From positions 248,001-312,000 of the forward strand of contig JAUMUG010000001.1 of NCBI GenBank assembly GCA_030530775.1: 64,000 nucleotides of DNA, written 5' to 3'. The position numbers were made by a program, and so were the translations under genes. Below the pieces are notes generated by a model. It did not search any database. It saw only the letters and a program-made list of their open reading frames with translations, and was not told the DNA's origin. Position 1 is the stretch's first letter, and each line of letters starts with the position of its first letter. The stretch comes from Lautropia sp. (GTDB lineage Bacteria > Pseudomonadota > Gammaproteobacteria > Burkholderiales > Burkholderiaceae_E). Below are positions 9,607-18,955 of this stretch, one piece after another.

Positions 9607-11909
9607 GATGAAGTTCGGGTGGAGCGGGCAACGAACAGGTACAGGCAGTGCGGCAGCAGCAGATGCTGGGGCCGGACTGCTTTGTCTGTGGGGTTGCCGT
9701 TTCCTGTGGAAGTGACGGGGTTGACCAGATGGGAGGGGCCTTTGAGTCGCCGCGAGAGCGGTACTGGCCGGGTGCGGGCCGCGACACCGGTCTGATGACG
9801 GGTGGCCGCCGAGGCATGATTGCGCTTCGAGGCGCTGGTAGCGCCCGGAATCGGCAGCCCCCGCCGCATGATTTGTGTCTGAGCCTCATCGATCTGGCTG
9901 TCCGGCGAATCGGCGCGTATCGGACGACCGTCGGATTGCGCGCAGTCCAGCACGAGCACCCAATCACCTTCGGGCATGACGAAGGAATGAGGCTCTTTGT
10001 CCGGATTGAACAGGATCAGCAGATTGCGTTCCTTGTCGTCGTGGGCGCCCAGCAACTGGCCGAACACACCGTTGTCGGCCTGCGACCACGCTTCGGCCTG
10101 CATGAAACCGCCGTCGGCGTTCAGCCACTGCACGTCGAGCGCGCCGGAAGCGGTCGGTGTGCCGAGCAGCCAAGTTGGCAGACGCAGCTGTGGATGCTTC
10201 TTGCGCAGACCGATGACGTAGGCGGTGAAGTTGAACATCGCCACATCGGCTGCGCCCCAGTCCAGCCAGCTGATGGTGTTGTCTTGATTGTAGGCGTTGT
10301 TGTTGCCGCCCTGGGTACGGCTGATCTCGTCGCCTGCGGTCAGCATCGGGGTGCCCTGGGCCAGCAGCAGCGAAGCCATCATCGAGCGTTTCAGGCGGCC
10401 ACGGGTCTGCTGGATGGCCGGATCATCGCTCGGGCCTTCCGTGCCCGCATTCCAGCTCAGGTTTTCGTTGTGACCGTCGCGGTTGTCCTCGCCGTTGGCT
10501 TCGTTGTGCTTGTGGCTGTAGGTGACGAGATCGTTCAATGTGAAACCGTCGTGGGCGGTGATGAAATTGATGCTGGCCTGCGGGTGGCGGCCACTGTGAT
10601 AGAACTGTTCGCTGGCACCGGACATCTGGCTGGCGAAGGCGCCTCGATTCTTGCCCGGTTGCAGCCAGAATCGCCGCACCGTGTCACGGAAACGGTCGTT
10701 CCATTCATTCCAGCCCGGCAGATAGGCGCCCAGCTGATAACCGCCGCCGGCGGCATCCCAGGGTTCGGCGATCCACTTCACGCGGGCCAGTATCGGATCC
10801 TGTGCCATGGCTACGAAGAAGGGCGCGTAGCGGCTGAAGTTGCCTGCATTCGGGTCGCCTGGCCAGGCCACGCGACCCAGCGTCGAGGCCAGGTCGAAAC
10901 GGAAGCCGTCGACGTGCATTTCAGTCACCCAATAGCGCAGCGAATCCATCACCATTTTCAGGCAGTGCGGATTGCTGAGGTTCAGGCTGTTGCCGGTACC
11001 GGTATAGTTGTTGTAGTAGGCGGGATCCTGTTGGCTCAGGTGATAGTAGGCCTGATTGTCCAGCCCCCGCCACGACAACGTCGGGCCACGCTGGTCGCCT
11101 TCGGGTGTGTGGTTGTAGACCACATCCATGATCACTTCGATACCGCCCTTGTGCAGGGCCTTCACCATTTCACGGAATTCGCGCACCGGATCCTGACGGG
11201 CGTATTTGCGGGCGGGAGCAAAGAAGGCCAGCGTGTTGTAGCCCCAGTAGTTGCTCAATCCCATCTCGATCAGCGTGCCTTCGCTGACCGACTCCTGGAT
11301 CGGCAGCAGCTCGATGGCGGTGACGCCCAGCCGCTTCAGATACTTGACCGAAGCCGGGCTGCCCAGACCTTCGTAGGTGCCACGCAACTCGGCCGGCACA
11401 CCCGGGTTGCAATTGGTGAAGCCCTTGACGTGCGCTTCATAGATGATGCTCCGGGCCATCGGTGTGCTGGGCGAACGATCGCCTTCCCAGTCGAAGGGGG
11501 CATCGTCATGCACCACCGCCTTGGGCATGTAGGCGGCGTTGTCGTTGGTCTGGGTGTCGGGGCGGTCGAGGTGCGACTCGTGCCAGCGGAACTCGCCATG
11601 CAGTTGCCGCGCGTAGGGGTCGAGCAGCAGCCGGTGCGGGTTGTAGCGCAAGCCGCGTGAGGGGTCATAGGGACCATCGACCCGATAGCCATAAATCAGA
11701 TCGGGGTCGGCATCGGGCAAAAAGCCATACCAGATCCCGTTCTTGGGCCCATTGAGGGCGTATTGCCGGATTTCCTGGCCATCTTCGTTGAACAGACACA
11801 GCGTGACGCTGCGTGCCCCACCGCTGAATACCGCGAAATTGACGCCACCATCCCGGCAGGTCGCACCCAGCGGCGAAGTGTGACCGATATTTATTGGTTC
11901 TTTTCTCAT
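9603..11909 (-). CDS. glgX: Glycogen debranching enzyme GlgX, with unusual C-terminal insertion
   Basis: GlgX (GH13, isoamylase type) removes short alpha-1,6 branches from phosphorylase-trimmed glycogen. The N-terminal CBM48 domain occupies about residues 5-110, then the TIM barrel with VDGFRFDLAS (nucleophile Asp339), WIAEPWD (acid/base Glu382) and TAHDGF (Asp454). At 768 residues it is longer than usual (about 660-720). The excess lies around residues 661-747, where a low-complexity Arg/Thr/Pro-rich stretch separates the beta domain from a terminal LLLPHCLYLFVARS strand that resembles the normal family end. The start has only a weak ribosome binding site. It is upstream of malQ and downstream of glgP on the same strand. 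Confidence 0.94.
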   Translation of the reverse strand: MRKEPINIGHTSPLGATCRDGGVNFAVFSGGARSVTLCLFNEDGQEIRQYALNGPKNGIWYGFLPDADPDLIYGYRVDGPYDPSRGLRYNPHRLLLDPYARQLHGEFRWHESHLDRPDTQTNDNAAYMPKAVVHDDAPFDWEGDRSPSTPMARSIIYEAHVKGFTNCNPGVPAELRGTYEGLGSPASVKYLKRLGVTAIELLPIQESVSEGTLIEMGLSNYWGYNTLAFFAPARKYARQDPVREFREMVKALHKGGIEVIMDVVYNHTPEGDQRGPTLSWRGLDNQAYYHLSQQDPAYYNNYTGTGNSLNLSNPHCLKMVMDSLRYWVTEMHVDGFRFDLASTLGRVAWPGDPNAGNFSRYAPFFVAMAQDPILARVKWIAEPWDAAGGGYQLGAYLPGWNEWNDRFRDTVRRFWLQPGKNRGAFASQMSGASEQFYHSGRHPQASINFITAHDGFTLNDLVTYSHKHNEANGEDNRDGHNENLSWNAGTEGPSDDPAIQQTRGRLKRSMMASLLLAQGTPMLTAGDEISRTQGGNNNAYNQDNTISWLDWGAADVAMFNFTAYVIGLRKKHPQLRLPTWLLGTPTASGALDVQWLNADGGFMQAEAWSQADNGVFGQLLGAHDDKERNLLILFNPDKEPHSFVMPEGDWVLVLDCAQSDGRPIRADSPDSQIDEAQTQIMRRGLPIPGATSASKRNHASAATRHQTGVAARTRPVPLSRRLKGPSHLVNPVTSTGNGNPTDKAVRPQHLLLPHCLYLFVARSTRTSS

Positions 11910-12110
11910 GGTTTGTCCGAAATGTGTTCACCATCCCTCTCGATATACGTCGAAAGGGATCGTGGACAGATGCCGGTGTGTAGGAAAAAGGGGCTTCGAA
12001 AACGCATCGCCCCGCATGACGCAGGGCGGGTACATGAAGTACGAACGATGCCTCAGCCAAGGACGTTGGGGGCGGAGAACTTACCGGTGGTCGCATGGCA
12101 CTGACGGATG

Positions 12111-12135
12111 CCGCCGCTAGCGTTGCAGGCGGCGG
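12111..12135 (-). other. GC-rich hairpin between glgP and glgX
   Basis: CCGCCGC (12111-12117) and GCGGCGG (12129-12135) form a perfect 7-bp stem with an 11-base loop, 50 bases after the glgP stop in the 275-base glgP-glgX gap. There is no T-run on the transcript side, so it is more likely an intercistronic stabiliser than a terminator. Nothing else was recognised in this gap. Confidence 0.4.
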
Positions 12136-12184
12136 CAAAGGACGGCCGGGTTCAGAGTTTCAGAGAGATGTCTTCAATGAAAGA

Positions 12185-14677
12185 TCAGATTCTCAGAGGC
12201 TTCACGTCCCAGATCTTCTCGGCATACTCGCGGATGGTCCGGTCGCTGGAGAACGTACCCATGCCGGCGACGTTCAGCACAGCGCGACGGTTCCAGTCGG
12301 CGGTGTCGACGAACACTTTGTCCACCTCGGCCTGTGTCTTCACGTAGTCGGCGAAATCGGCCAGCAGCAGATAGGTATCCTGACGCAGCAGCGATTCCGA
12401 GATTGGTCGGAAACGACCGTGATCGTCCGGCGACCAGAAGCCGTTGGCGATCTGATCGATCACCAGTTTCAGATCCGGATTCTCTTCATAGTAGCGCGCC
12501 GGGTCATAACCGTTGCCCTTGATGCGTGCCACTTCCTCGGTGCGATGACCGAAGATGAAGATATTGTCCGCACCGACGTTTTCATGAATCTCGACGTTGG
12601 CACCGTCCATCGTACCGATGGTGAGTGCACCGTTGAGCGCCAGCTTCATGTTGCCGGTGCCCGAGGCCTCGGTGCCCGCGGTGGAAATCTGCTCCGACAG
12701 GTTGGCGGCCGGCATGATCATCTCGGCAGCCGAGACACTGTAGTTCGGCACGAACACCACCTTCATCCGATCGCGCAGCACCGGATCGTCGTTGACCTTC
12801 TTGGCCACATCGTTGATCAGCTTGATGATCAGCTTGGCCTGGCGATAGGCCGAAGCGGCCTTGCCGGAAAATAGGAAGGTGCGCGGCGTCCAGTCCGCAT
12901 CGGGATTGGCCACCATCCGATTGTAGCGGTGGATGATGTGCAGCACATTCAGCAGTTGACGCTTGTATTCGTGGAAGCGCTTGACCTGCACATCCAGCAT
13001 CGCCTGGGGATCGATGTCGACGCCACCGTGCGTCTTGACCCAGTTGGCCAGCCGTTCCTTGTTGGTCAGCTTGGCGGCTGCAAAGGCCTTGATGAAGGTG
13101 GGCTTGTCGACGTGCTTGCGCAGCTTGCTCAATTCGTCCAGGTTGCCACGCCAGTCGGTGCCGATGGTCTTGTCGATGAGGGCAGACAGCGGACGGTTGG
13201 CATTGGCCAGCCAGCGACGCGGCGTGATGCCGTTGGTGACGTTGAGGAAGCGGCCCGGAAAAATCCTGGCGAAATCGGCGAAGATGGTATCGACCAGCAG
13301 CTGGCTGTGCAGTTTGGACACGCCATTGACCTTGTGACTGGCCAGCACACACATGTAGGCCATACGAACGCGGCGCTCGCCCGTTTCGTCGATCAGTGAG
13401 ACACGGCGGATCAGATCGGGATCGTCCCCGTGATGTGAACGCACCCAGTCGAGGAACTGCTTGTTGATTTCGAAAATGATTTCCAGATGGCGTGGCAGCA
13501 CGTTGCGCATCATGGCAACCGGCCAGGTTTCCAGCGCTTCCGGCATCAGCGTGTGGTTGGTGTACGAGAACACCTTGCAGCACTGCGCCCAGGCCGTGTT
13601 CCAGGGCACCTTGTGCACATCCACCAGCAGACGCATCAGCTCGGGCACGGCGATGGCCGGGTGCGTGTCGTTGAGGTGAATCGCCACTTTGTCCGACAGC
13701 TTGGAGAAATCACTGTTGTTGTGCCGGAACCGGCGGATGATGTCCTGTAGCGAAGCGCTGACGAAGAAATACTCCTGGCGCAGACGCAGCTCGCGACCCT
13801 GATAGCTGGAATCATCCGGATACAGCACCCGAGTGACGTTCTCGGACTGGTTCTTCTGCGACACGGCTTGCATGTAGTCACCCTGGTTGAACAGGGTCAG
13901 ATCCAGGCTCTGCGCTGCCCGGGCATGCCACAGGCGCAGGGTGTTGATGGTCTTGGTCTGATAGCCGGGCACGATCATGTCGTGTGCCATGGCCCGCACA
14001 TTTTCGGCTTCGTGCCAAATGGCGCCATTGTCGCCGTCGTGCTCGACCCACCCACCGAACTGAATCGGGAAAGTCATTTCCGGCCGTTCGAATTCCCACG
14101 GATTGCCCAGGCGGAGCCAGTCATCGGGTTGCTCGACCTGATAGCCGTCGTGAATCGATTGCGCGAACATGCCGTAGTCGTAACGGATGCCGTAGCCGAA
14201 ACTGGGCAGACCGATGGTGGCCATCGAATCCAGGAAACAAGCCGCCAGGCGGCCCAGACCGCCGTTGCCCAGGCCCGGATCGGGCTCTTCTTCACGCGAG
14301 GCTTCGAAATCGAGGCCGCCATCGGCCATGGCTTCGGCCAGCTGATCATAGATGCCGATCGACATCAGGCTGTTGGTCAGCGCACGGCCGATCAAGAATT
14401 CCATCGACAGGTAATAGACCCGCTTGACGTTCTGATCATGCTGGTTGCGCGAGGTTTCCATCCAGCGCTCGACCAGCTTGTCGCGAGACAGGCGGGCCAG
14501 GGCGACATACCAGTCGGCCTTGGTTGCAGTGCGAGGGTCCTTGCCGACGAAGTACAGCAAGCGGTTGGCTACGTAACGACGCAGCGCCTCCGGATCGTTC
14601 TGGTCCAGTGGCTGTGGCTCAAAGGCATCGATCAGCGACGTGGAAGATTTTTGGGTAGAGGAGGACTTTTTGGACAT
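12185..14677 (-). CDS. glgP: Glycogen phosphorylase
   Basis: It releases glucose-1-phosphate from alpha-1,4-glucan ends using phosphate and pyridoxal phosphate. The product is about 830 residues (E. coli GlgP: 815). Signatures seen: VKRVYYLSMEFLIGR, the EPDPGLGNGGLGRLAACF loop, KRFHEYKRQLLN, and EASGTGNMKLALNG with the PLP-lysine. I chose the ATG at 14677 (MSKKSSSTQ); an in-frame GTG at 14695 has an AGGAG 14 bases upstream and is a fair alternative, adding six residues. The first 30 residues are Ser/Thr-rich and not conserved. With GlgX and MalQ it forms a complete glycogen breakdown set. Confidence 0.95.
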   Translation of the reverse strand: MSKKSSSTQKSSTSLIDAFEPQPLDQNDPEALRRYVANRLLYFVGKDPRTATKADWYVALARLSRDKLVERWMETSRNQHDQNVKRVYYLSMEFLIGRALTNSLMSIGIYDQLAEAMADGGLDFEASREEEPDPGLGNGGLGRLAACFLDSMATIGLPSFGYGIRYDYGMFAQSIHDGYQVEQPDDWLRLGNPWEFERPEMTFPIQFGGWVEHDGDNGAIWHEAENVRAMAHDMIVPGYQTKTINTLRLWHARAAQSLDLTLFNQGDYMQAVSQKNQSENVTRVLYPDDSSYQGRELRLRQEYFFVSASLQDIIRRFRHNNSDFSKLSDKVAIHLNDTHPAIAVPELMRLLVDVHKVPWNTAWAQCCKVFSYTNHTLMPEALETWPVAMMRNVLPRHLEIIFEINKQFLDWVRSHHGDDPDLIRRVSLIDETGERRVRMAYMCVLASHKVNGVSKLHSQLLVDTIFADFARIFPGRFLNVTNGITPRRWLANANRPLSALIDKTIGTDWRGNLDELSKLRKHVDKPTFIKAFAAAKLTNKERLANWVKTHGGVDIDPQAMLDVQVKRFHEYKRQLLNVLHIIHRYNRMVANPDADWTPRTFLFSGKAASAYRQAKLIIKLINDVAKKVNDDPVLRDRMKVVFVPNYSVSAAEMIMPAANLSEQISTAGTEASGTGNMKLALNGALTIGTMDGANVEIHENVGADNIFIFGHRTEEVARIKGNGYDPARYYEENPDLKLVIDQIANGFWSPDDHGRFRPISESLLRQDTYLLLADFADYVKTQAEVDKVFVDTADWNRRAVLNVAGMGTFSSDRTIREYAEKIWDVKPLRI

Positions 14678-15164
14678 TGGCTTGGCAATTCCCACTTGAC
14701 TAACAACAGCTCCTAATTTTGCAGCGATCCGACATCCTTGGCCACTGGTAAAAGTGTCCGGGTTGTATCAGAGATGGGGCTGCGAGCCCTTCCAGCGGGG
14801 TGGGAGCTGCCGGGGCAGGGGGCCGGTCGGGGGGGCCATGAACGGGAAGAACGGCACTTTTCCGCGGTTTACTAGGGAAAACCCGCAGCCGACGATGGAA
14901 AGCCCGCCACCGGAAAGATGCGTCCGGAAGTTTGATACCGATTGCCCGGCTCTGAAATGTCCCGGGGCGGATCTTCCAAAATGCGTCGTGTAATTCCCGA
15001 CCTGCGCATCAGCTCTTTTCATATGGTGCATCGAGTAGACGGCCGGCCGGACAGTCATCGGACGGCTCGTGCTCCTGCACGATGTCCGTCGGATGTTCCG
15101 CGCCCGGGGCGGCCGCGCTCCTGCGGTGCCGGCGTCTGGGGCGGGCAGCGTATCGGCATCGTAT
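14678..15164. other. Intergenic region between glgP and tRNA-Tyr
   Basis: About 490 bases upstream of glgP (minus) and tRNA-Tyr (plus). Open frames here overlap the tRNA and have no recognisable product. I did not find a convincing glgP promoter. Confidence 0.4.
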
Positions 15165-15193
15165 TTGACAGCGGACCGAAGGCACGACATAAT
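15165..15193 (+). promoter_or_regulatory. Sigma70-type promoter for tRNA-Tyr/tRNA-Gly
   Basis: A consensus -35 box TTGACA (15165-15170), a 17-base spacer and CATAAT (15188-15193) stand directly before tRNA-Tyr at 15205, with the tRNA 5' end 11 bases past the -10 box. Confidence 0.85.
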
Positions 15194-15204
15194 CGACTCT
15201 CCCT

Positions 15205-15290
15205 GGAGAGGTGCCCGAGTGGCTAAAGGGGGCAGACTGTAAATCTGTTGGCTTACGCCTACGTTGGTTCGAATCCAACCCTCTCCACCA
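15205..15290 (+). tRNA. tRNA-Tyr (anticodon GTA)
   Basis: An 86-base class II tRNA with long variable arm. The acceptor stem pairs GGAGAGG with CCTCTCC, followed by an encoded ACCA end. The anticodon loop CTGTAAA carries GTA. The T-arm is GTTGG-TTCGAAT-CCAAC. It is the first gene after the promoter at 15165. Confidence 0.97.
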
Positions 15291-15441
15291 CTGCTTTCAT
15301 CCCGCGATGAGTTTTCAGGGGCGGTGATCCGGCCAGGCTCGGGTCCCTCAGCCAGTTGCATCGTCGGGAGCGCATCGTCTCCCCAGCTTCCCTGCATCCA
15401 AGGCTTCATCGGCAGGAATCGTATTGCTGCTTCTTTCGCGG

Positions 15442-15515
15442 GCGGGTGTAGCTCAATGGTAGAGCAGAAGCCTTCCAAGCTTACGACGAGGGTTCGATTC
15501 CCTTCACCCGCTCCA
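15442..15515 (+). tRNA. tRNA-Gly (anticodon TCC)
   Basis: A 74-base tRNA: acceptor GCGGGTG pairs with CACCCGC, encoded TCCA end, D-arm GCTCAATGGTAGAGC, anticodon loop CTTCCAA with TCC, T-arm GAGGG-TTCGATT-CCCTT. It lies 151 bases after tRNA-Tyr. In relatives tRNA-Thr and tuf follow directly; here they are 10.7 kb further on. Confidence 0.97.
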
Positions 15516-15730
15516 TCCATCCGTTTTCTCACCGCCTCACACTATTTCTCTTGGCTTTCCCCGCTGCCTGATGAATGTGGGCGCCGGCTGGTTTGCGCGC
15601 CCTGTGTCGGTGCGTGTCCGGGCGTGAGCATCGCTTCCGTACGAACACCTGGAGCAGCGCAGAGGCTGTCCGGAGGGGCGTCGGTTTCGCCCGCGCGATG
15701 CCCATGATGCCGATGTCCGGATGTGTCGTG

Positions 15731-16504
15731 TCAGTGTGGACGGTCCAGTATGGTGCGCGAATTGAGCGGCTGAACTGGCCGATTGTTCGCCTGACCGATC
15801 ATCGCGCGCATCTGCTCGATCTGCGCCTTGCTGGCGCTGACGGGTTTCTTGAACACGATCCAGTGCACTCCTTCGCTGCAGGGAGGGGAGGTCAGTGAGC
15901 CATTCAGCTGAAAATGCTGCCGGTCCTGCGGAAACAGTGGTTCGATGTCCAACGGCTGATTCAGTCGCACGGTCTGACCCAGTAGCACCTGCCGGGCCAG
16001 CAGCGGTGCCAGCGCCGGGTTTTCCGGGCCTTCCTCGAACACGACGCCCAGTACGGCCAGTGCGTCTCCGTCATTCACGCCCTGGTGGACGAAATGCACT
16101 TCCATCGGAAAATACCGGCGCTGGAAAGTGTGTTCACTGGGGGTATGAAAGTGAAACTGCCTGAATACGAAGGGCTGGTCACCGATCGTCAGGAACTGCT
16201 CCGGGCCGTCGGGCATGGCCTGGACGGTATGGCCGTTGTTGATGGCCGTATAACGCAGCGGCGGGTAATGAAAACTCAGTTTGCCACCACTGATCGGCTC
16301 ACTGTCCGAGAAATCCACCGGTGACTGATTCTTGCCCCGGTCGCAGGTCACATAGTCGTTGCTGAGCTTGCCCCAATGGGCCGGTGCTTTGGTTCCTTCA
16401 TAAGACCAATGAGCCGAGTCATGGGCATCATCGGCAGCCCACCCGGCGGCACTGAAGGCCAGGACTAGCGTCGCCAGGGTGGCGGAGAACGCGGGGGTTT
16501 TCAT
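15731..16504 (-). CDS. Alpha-class carbonic anhydrase, periplasmic
   Basis: This zinc enzyme interconverts CO2 and bicarbonate. The 257-residue precursor has an N-terminal signal peptide with likely cleavage after residue 23 (SAAGWA-ADD). The alpha-class active site is intact: FRQFHFHTPSEH supplies His118 and His120 and EVHFVH supplies His137 as the three zinc ligands, with the upstream NQSPVDF motif (residues 59-65) and LNGSLTSPPCSEGVHW near the end. Length matches bacterial alpha-carbonic anhydrases (about 220-260). It would act in the periplasm. It stands alone on the minus strand between tRNA-Gly and the diflavin reductase; no operon partner is evident. Confidence 0.95.
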   Translation of the reverse strand: MKTPAFSATLATLVLAFSAAGWAADDAHDSAHWSYEGTKAPAHWGKLSNDYVTCDRGKNQSPVDFSDSEPISGGKLSFHYPPLRYTAINNGHTVQAMPDGPEQFLTIGDQPFVFRQFHFHTPSEHTFQRRYFPMEVHFVHQGVNDGDALAVLGVVFEEGPENPALAPLLARQVLLGQTVRLNQPLDIEPLFPQDRQHFQLNGSLTSPPCSEGVHWIVFKKPVSASKAQIEQMRAMIGQANNRPVQPLNSRTILDRPH

Positions 16505-16832
16505 ACGGTAGTCGCTCCTGTGCGTCTATGGTGCAAATCATTCATGATCGGAATATTGGGGCTTGCGATCGATACGCTAATACAAAGACGTTCTGTACCC
16601 GGTGGAATGTATATGGTTTTGCTGGAGGATGTGCGGGCGCAGTGCCACAGGCCGGTATCATCGGGCAGGATTTTCGTCCCGGCCTTGGTGGTCTCGGCTT
16701 TTGCCCGACCCGGTGGAGTGTACCGATGCGATCTGCGCCGCGTGGGCGATGTCACGGCCGTCCGCGTCGGCCGGCCGGCGCTCGGCCGGGGCGCTTGCGG
16801 CGGCGGCAGTGATGAAACACCGGCTCCGAGGG
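16505..16832. other. Intergenic gap between carbonic anhydrase and diflavin reductase
   Basis: This 328-base gap follows the reductase stop and precedes the carbonic anhydrase start, both on the minus strand. Overlapping plus-strand frames are GC-driven shadows. No terminator with a T-run and no clear promoter was seen. Confidence 0.4.
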
Positions 16833-18509
16833 TCAGTACAGCTCCAGGTGCAGCCGGCCTTGGCGGGAGAGCGTCTTCCAGTGGTCGAGGGTGCCCGCGG
16901 CAGATATGTCGCCGGCGCCAGCACTCGGACCCGTACCGGTATCTGTCCTGCTGGCAACGGCGCCCGAGCCATCCGCCGTTGTCCTGGGCGTCATGTCCCG
17001 ATTCATGCCCGTGCCGGTTGCGGGCGTGGCGGGCACATCCGAATTCAGCACCGCACCGATGGCATGGGCGACCGCTGTTTCCAGATGGTGCGCGTTGCCG
17101 CACAGATAGAGGTGCGCATCGCGCCGGAGCATGTCACGCAGCAGCCCGGCGTGTTCGGCGATGGCGTGCTGCACATAGTATTTGCGTTCACCGTCGCGTG
17201 AGAAGGCGGTGATCAGGGTGTTCAGAACCCCCCGCTCGTGCAGGGCCAGCAATTCGTCCCGATACAGGAAATCGTGTTCACGGGTCTTCTCTCCGAAGAT
17301 CAGGCAGGTTTCACGGTCGATGCCCTGGGCGGCCATTTCGCGCAGCAGCCCCATCAGCGGGGCGATGCCGGTGCCGGTGCCGATCAGGATCAGCGGCGCT
17401 TTGGTCCGGGTCAGCCGGAAGTTCCCGTTGGGGCGGCAATAGATGTCGAACTTGCCCTCATGTGTCAGCAGCCAGTGGGTGGCCGTGCCATGGTGCAGGC
17501 GGCCGTTGTGGGTGTAGCGCAGTTCACGCACGCACAGGTCGACATGGCCGGCATCGCCGGGCGAAGCGATCGAGTAGGCGCGTGGTTCACAGACCGGCAG
17601 CAGCGTTTGCAGAGCAATCAGTGGTACACGGGCCGGTTCGCAGAAATCCTGCAGCACATCCAGCAGATCGGCCCGGCGAAGATAGGCGTTCAGGGCCTGA
17701 CTCCGGTCGACGCTCAGCAGCTTTCGTAGTTCACGGTTGCCCGACAGGCCGGCCAGATCGCGCAGCAGTCCCTTGTTGAGCAGGCGTAGTTCCTTGTCGG
17801 CCAGGGCTTCGGCCGCTTCGGGGTTGCCATACCAGTCGGCGATGGCCTGCAACAGCGCGGTATCGTTTTCCGGAATCAGGAACAGGGTGTCGCCGGCCTG
17901 CCAGCGCATGCCGCTGCCCCGGGTATCCAGCCGGACGTGCCAGGCGGTGGCTTCGTCCGTACCTGTGCTCAGCGGCCACCGTTCCAGAATCGGTGCGGCG
18001 AAGACGTCGTTTTCGCCGTCGGGCACCACACGCAGGTTCAGTCGTTGACCGGCATCGTGGTCGCCCTGCAGCACTTGCAGCAGAACCGCTTGCCACTGGG
18101 TGAAGAAATCGTGATGGTTCAGATCCGAATCGACCCGATTGATGATCGAAGTCGCCTGCCGGTCCTCCAGCATGCTGTCCAGCGCTTTGGGGAAACCGCA
18201 GAATTGGGCATAGTTGGTGTCGCCGACGCCGAAGATCGCATAGCGCAGGTCGGGCAGGTAATCGTTGGCGTGCAGCCGTTCCCAGAAACCGTAGGCGTTG
18301 TCCGGCGGCCCGCCGTCACCGTAGGAGCTGGTGATGATCACCAGCGTCGCAGCCTCCTTGAATACCCGTTCCGGTACGTCATTGAGTTCATGCACTTCGG
18401 GCTCGAAGGCTTCCAGTGCCGGATCGCTGGCCAACTCGTAGGCCAGGGCGCGGCAGGTGCCGGTTTCCGAGCCGAATCCGATGATGAGGCGTGGAGTGGC
18501 TGAGATCAT
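16833..18509 (-). CDS. CysJ-like diflavin reductase (sulfite reductase flavoprotein family)
   Basis: The protein carries electrons from NADPH through FAD to FMN and on to a partner. The 558-residue form starts MISATPRLIIGFGSETGTC at 18509, with AAGGAA seven bases upstream; the frame is open 67 codons further without support. Domains in order: flavodoxin-like FMN (1-150, SSYGDGGPPDN, FGVGDTNY), FAD-binding (about 185-370, RAYSIAS at 310-316), and NADPH-binding (about 372-487, LIGTGTGIAPLMG). Residues about 489-540 are a low-complexity Thr/Gly/Ala insertion before a conserved-looking LDHWKTLSRQGRLHLELY tail. No hemoprotein partner (cysI) is adjacent, so sulfite reduction is not established; another electron acceptor is possible. 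Confidence 0.88.
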   Translation of the reverse strand: MISATPRLIIGFGSETGTCRALAYELASDPALEAFEPEVHELNDVPERVFKEAATLVIITSSYGDGGPPDNAYGFWERLHANDYLPDLRYAIFGVGDTNYAQFCGFPKALDSMLEDRQATSIINRVDSDLNHHDFFTQWQAVLLQVLQGDHDAGQRLNLRVVPDGENDVFAAPILERWPLSTGTDEATAWHVRLDTRGSGMRWQAGDTLFLIPENDTALLQAIADWYGNPEAAEALADKELRLLNKGLLRDLAGLSGNRELRKLLSVDRSQALNAYLRRADLLDVLQDFCEPARVPLIALQTLLPVCEPRAYSIASPGDAGHVDLCVRELRYTHNGRLHHGTATHWLLTHEGKFDIYCRPNGNFRLTRTKAPLILIGTGTGIAPLMGLLREMAAQGIDRETCLIFGEKTREHDFLYRDELLALHERGVLNTLITAFSRDGERKYYVQHAIAEHAGLLRDMLRRDAHLYLCGNAHHLETAVAHAIGAVLNSDVPATPATGTGMNRDMTPRTTADGSGAVASRTDTGTGPSAGAGDISAAGTLDHWKTLSRQGRLHLELY

Positions 18510-18955
18510 GCAGATTTCCTTACCGTTTCCGGGCGATCTTATCCGTTTTGTCCGAGTCGGCAACTTCGTGGGACCGGGCAGGGTTCCGATGTGCCGCGGC
18601 CCGCTCGTTGTCGGGTAGGCAGAGAAAGCGGCATTCGCCCATGGCCGAAGGGCCGTACCGTGTCCCCGCAGGCCGGGGGAATGCTGCGGTGGTGAGCGCG
18701 TCGCTGCCAAGGGAATACACTAATGACGATCAGTTGCAGTCTGTCACCGTGCGCCGACCGCACCGTGTTGCGCTTCGAATGTTCGCACACGGGCGCTGCG
18801 ACCACACCGGTATCTCAGGGTGCTTCGTCCAGAAGTCGTGTCGGGGCGGGTGATGTCATTACCGAGAGGTGTCTTGCCGTTTGGCTGGATGATGCCGTCA
18901 GGCGTTCGTCATGTGTTCCGATGGCTGGTGCCTCGCCAATCTGCGAGGAGTCGAG
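18510..18955. other. Divergent intergenic region between the diflavin reductase and dcuB
   Basis: A 446-base region from which the reductase (minus) and the C4-dicarboxylate carrier (plus) diverge. I looked for an FNR-type dyad (TTGAT-N4-ATCAA), expected for an anaerobically induced carrier, and found none. No clear sigma70 boxes were identified. Confidence 0.4.

Noticed and set aside
9648..11660. 670-codon plus-strand frame opposite glgX
   Set aside because: Shadow of the glgX reading frame; the protein is Val/His/Gln-rich with no motif.
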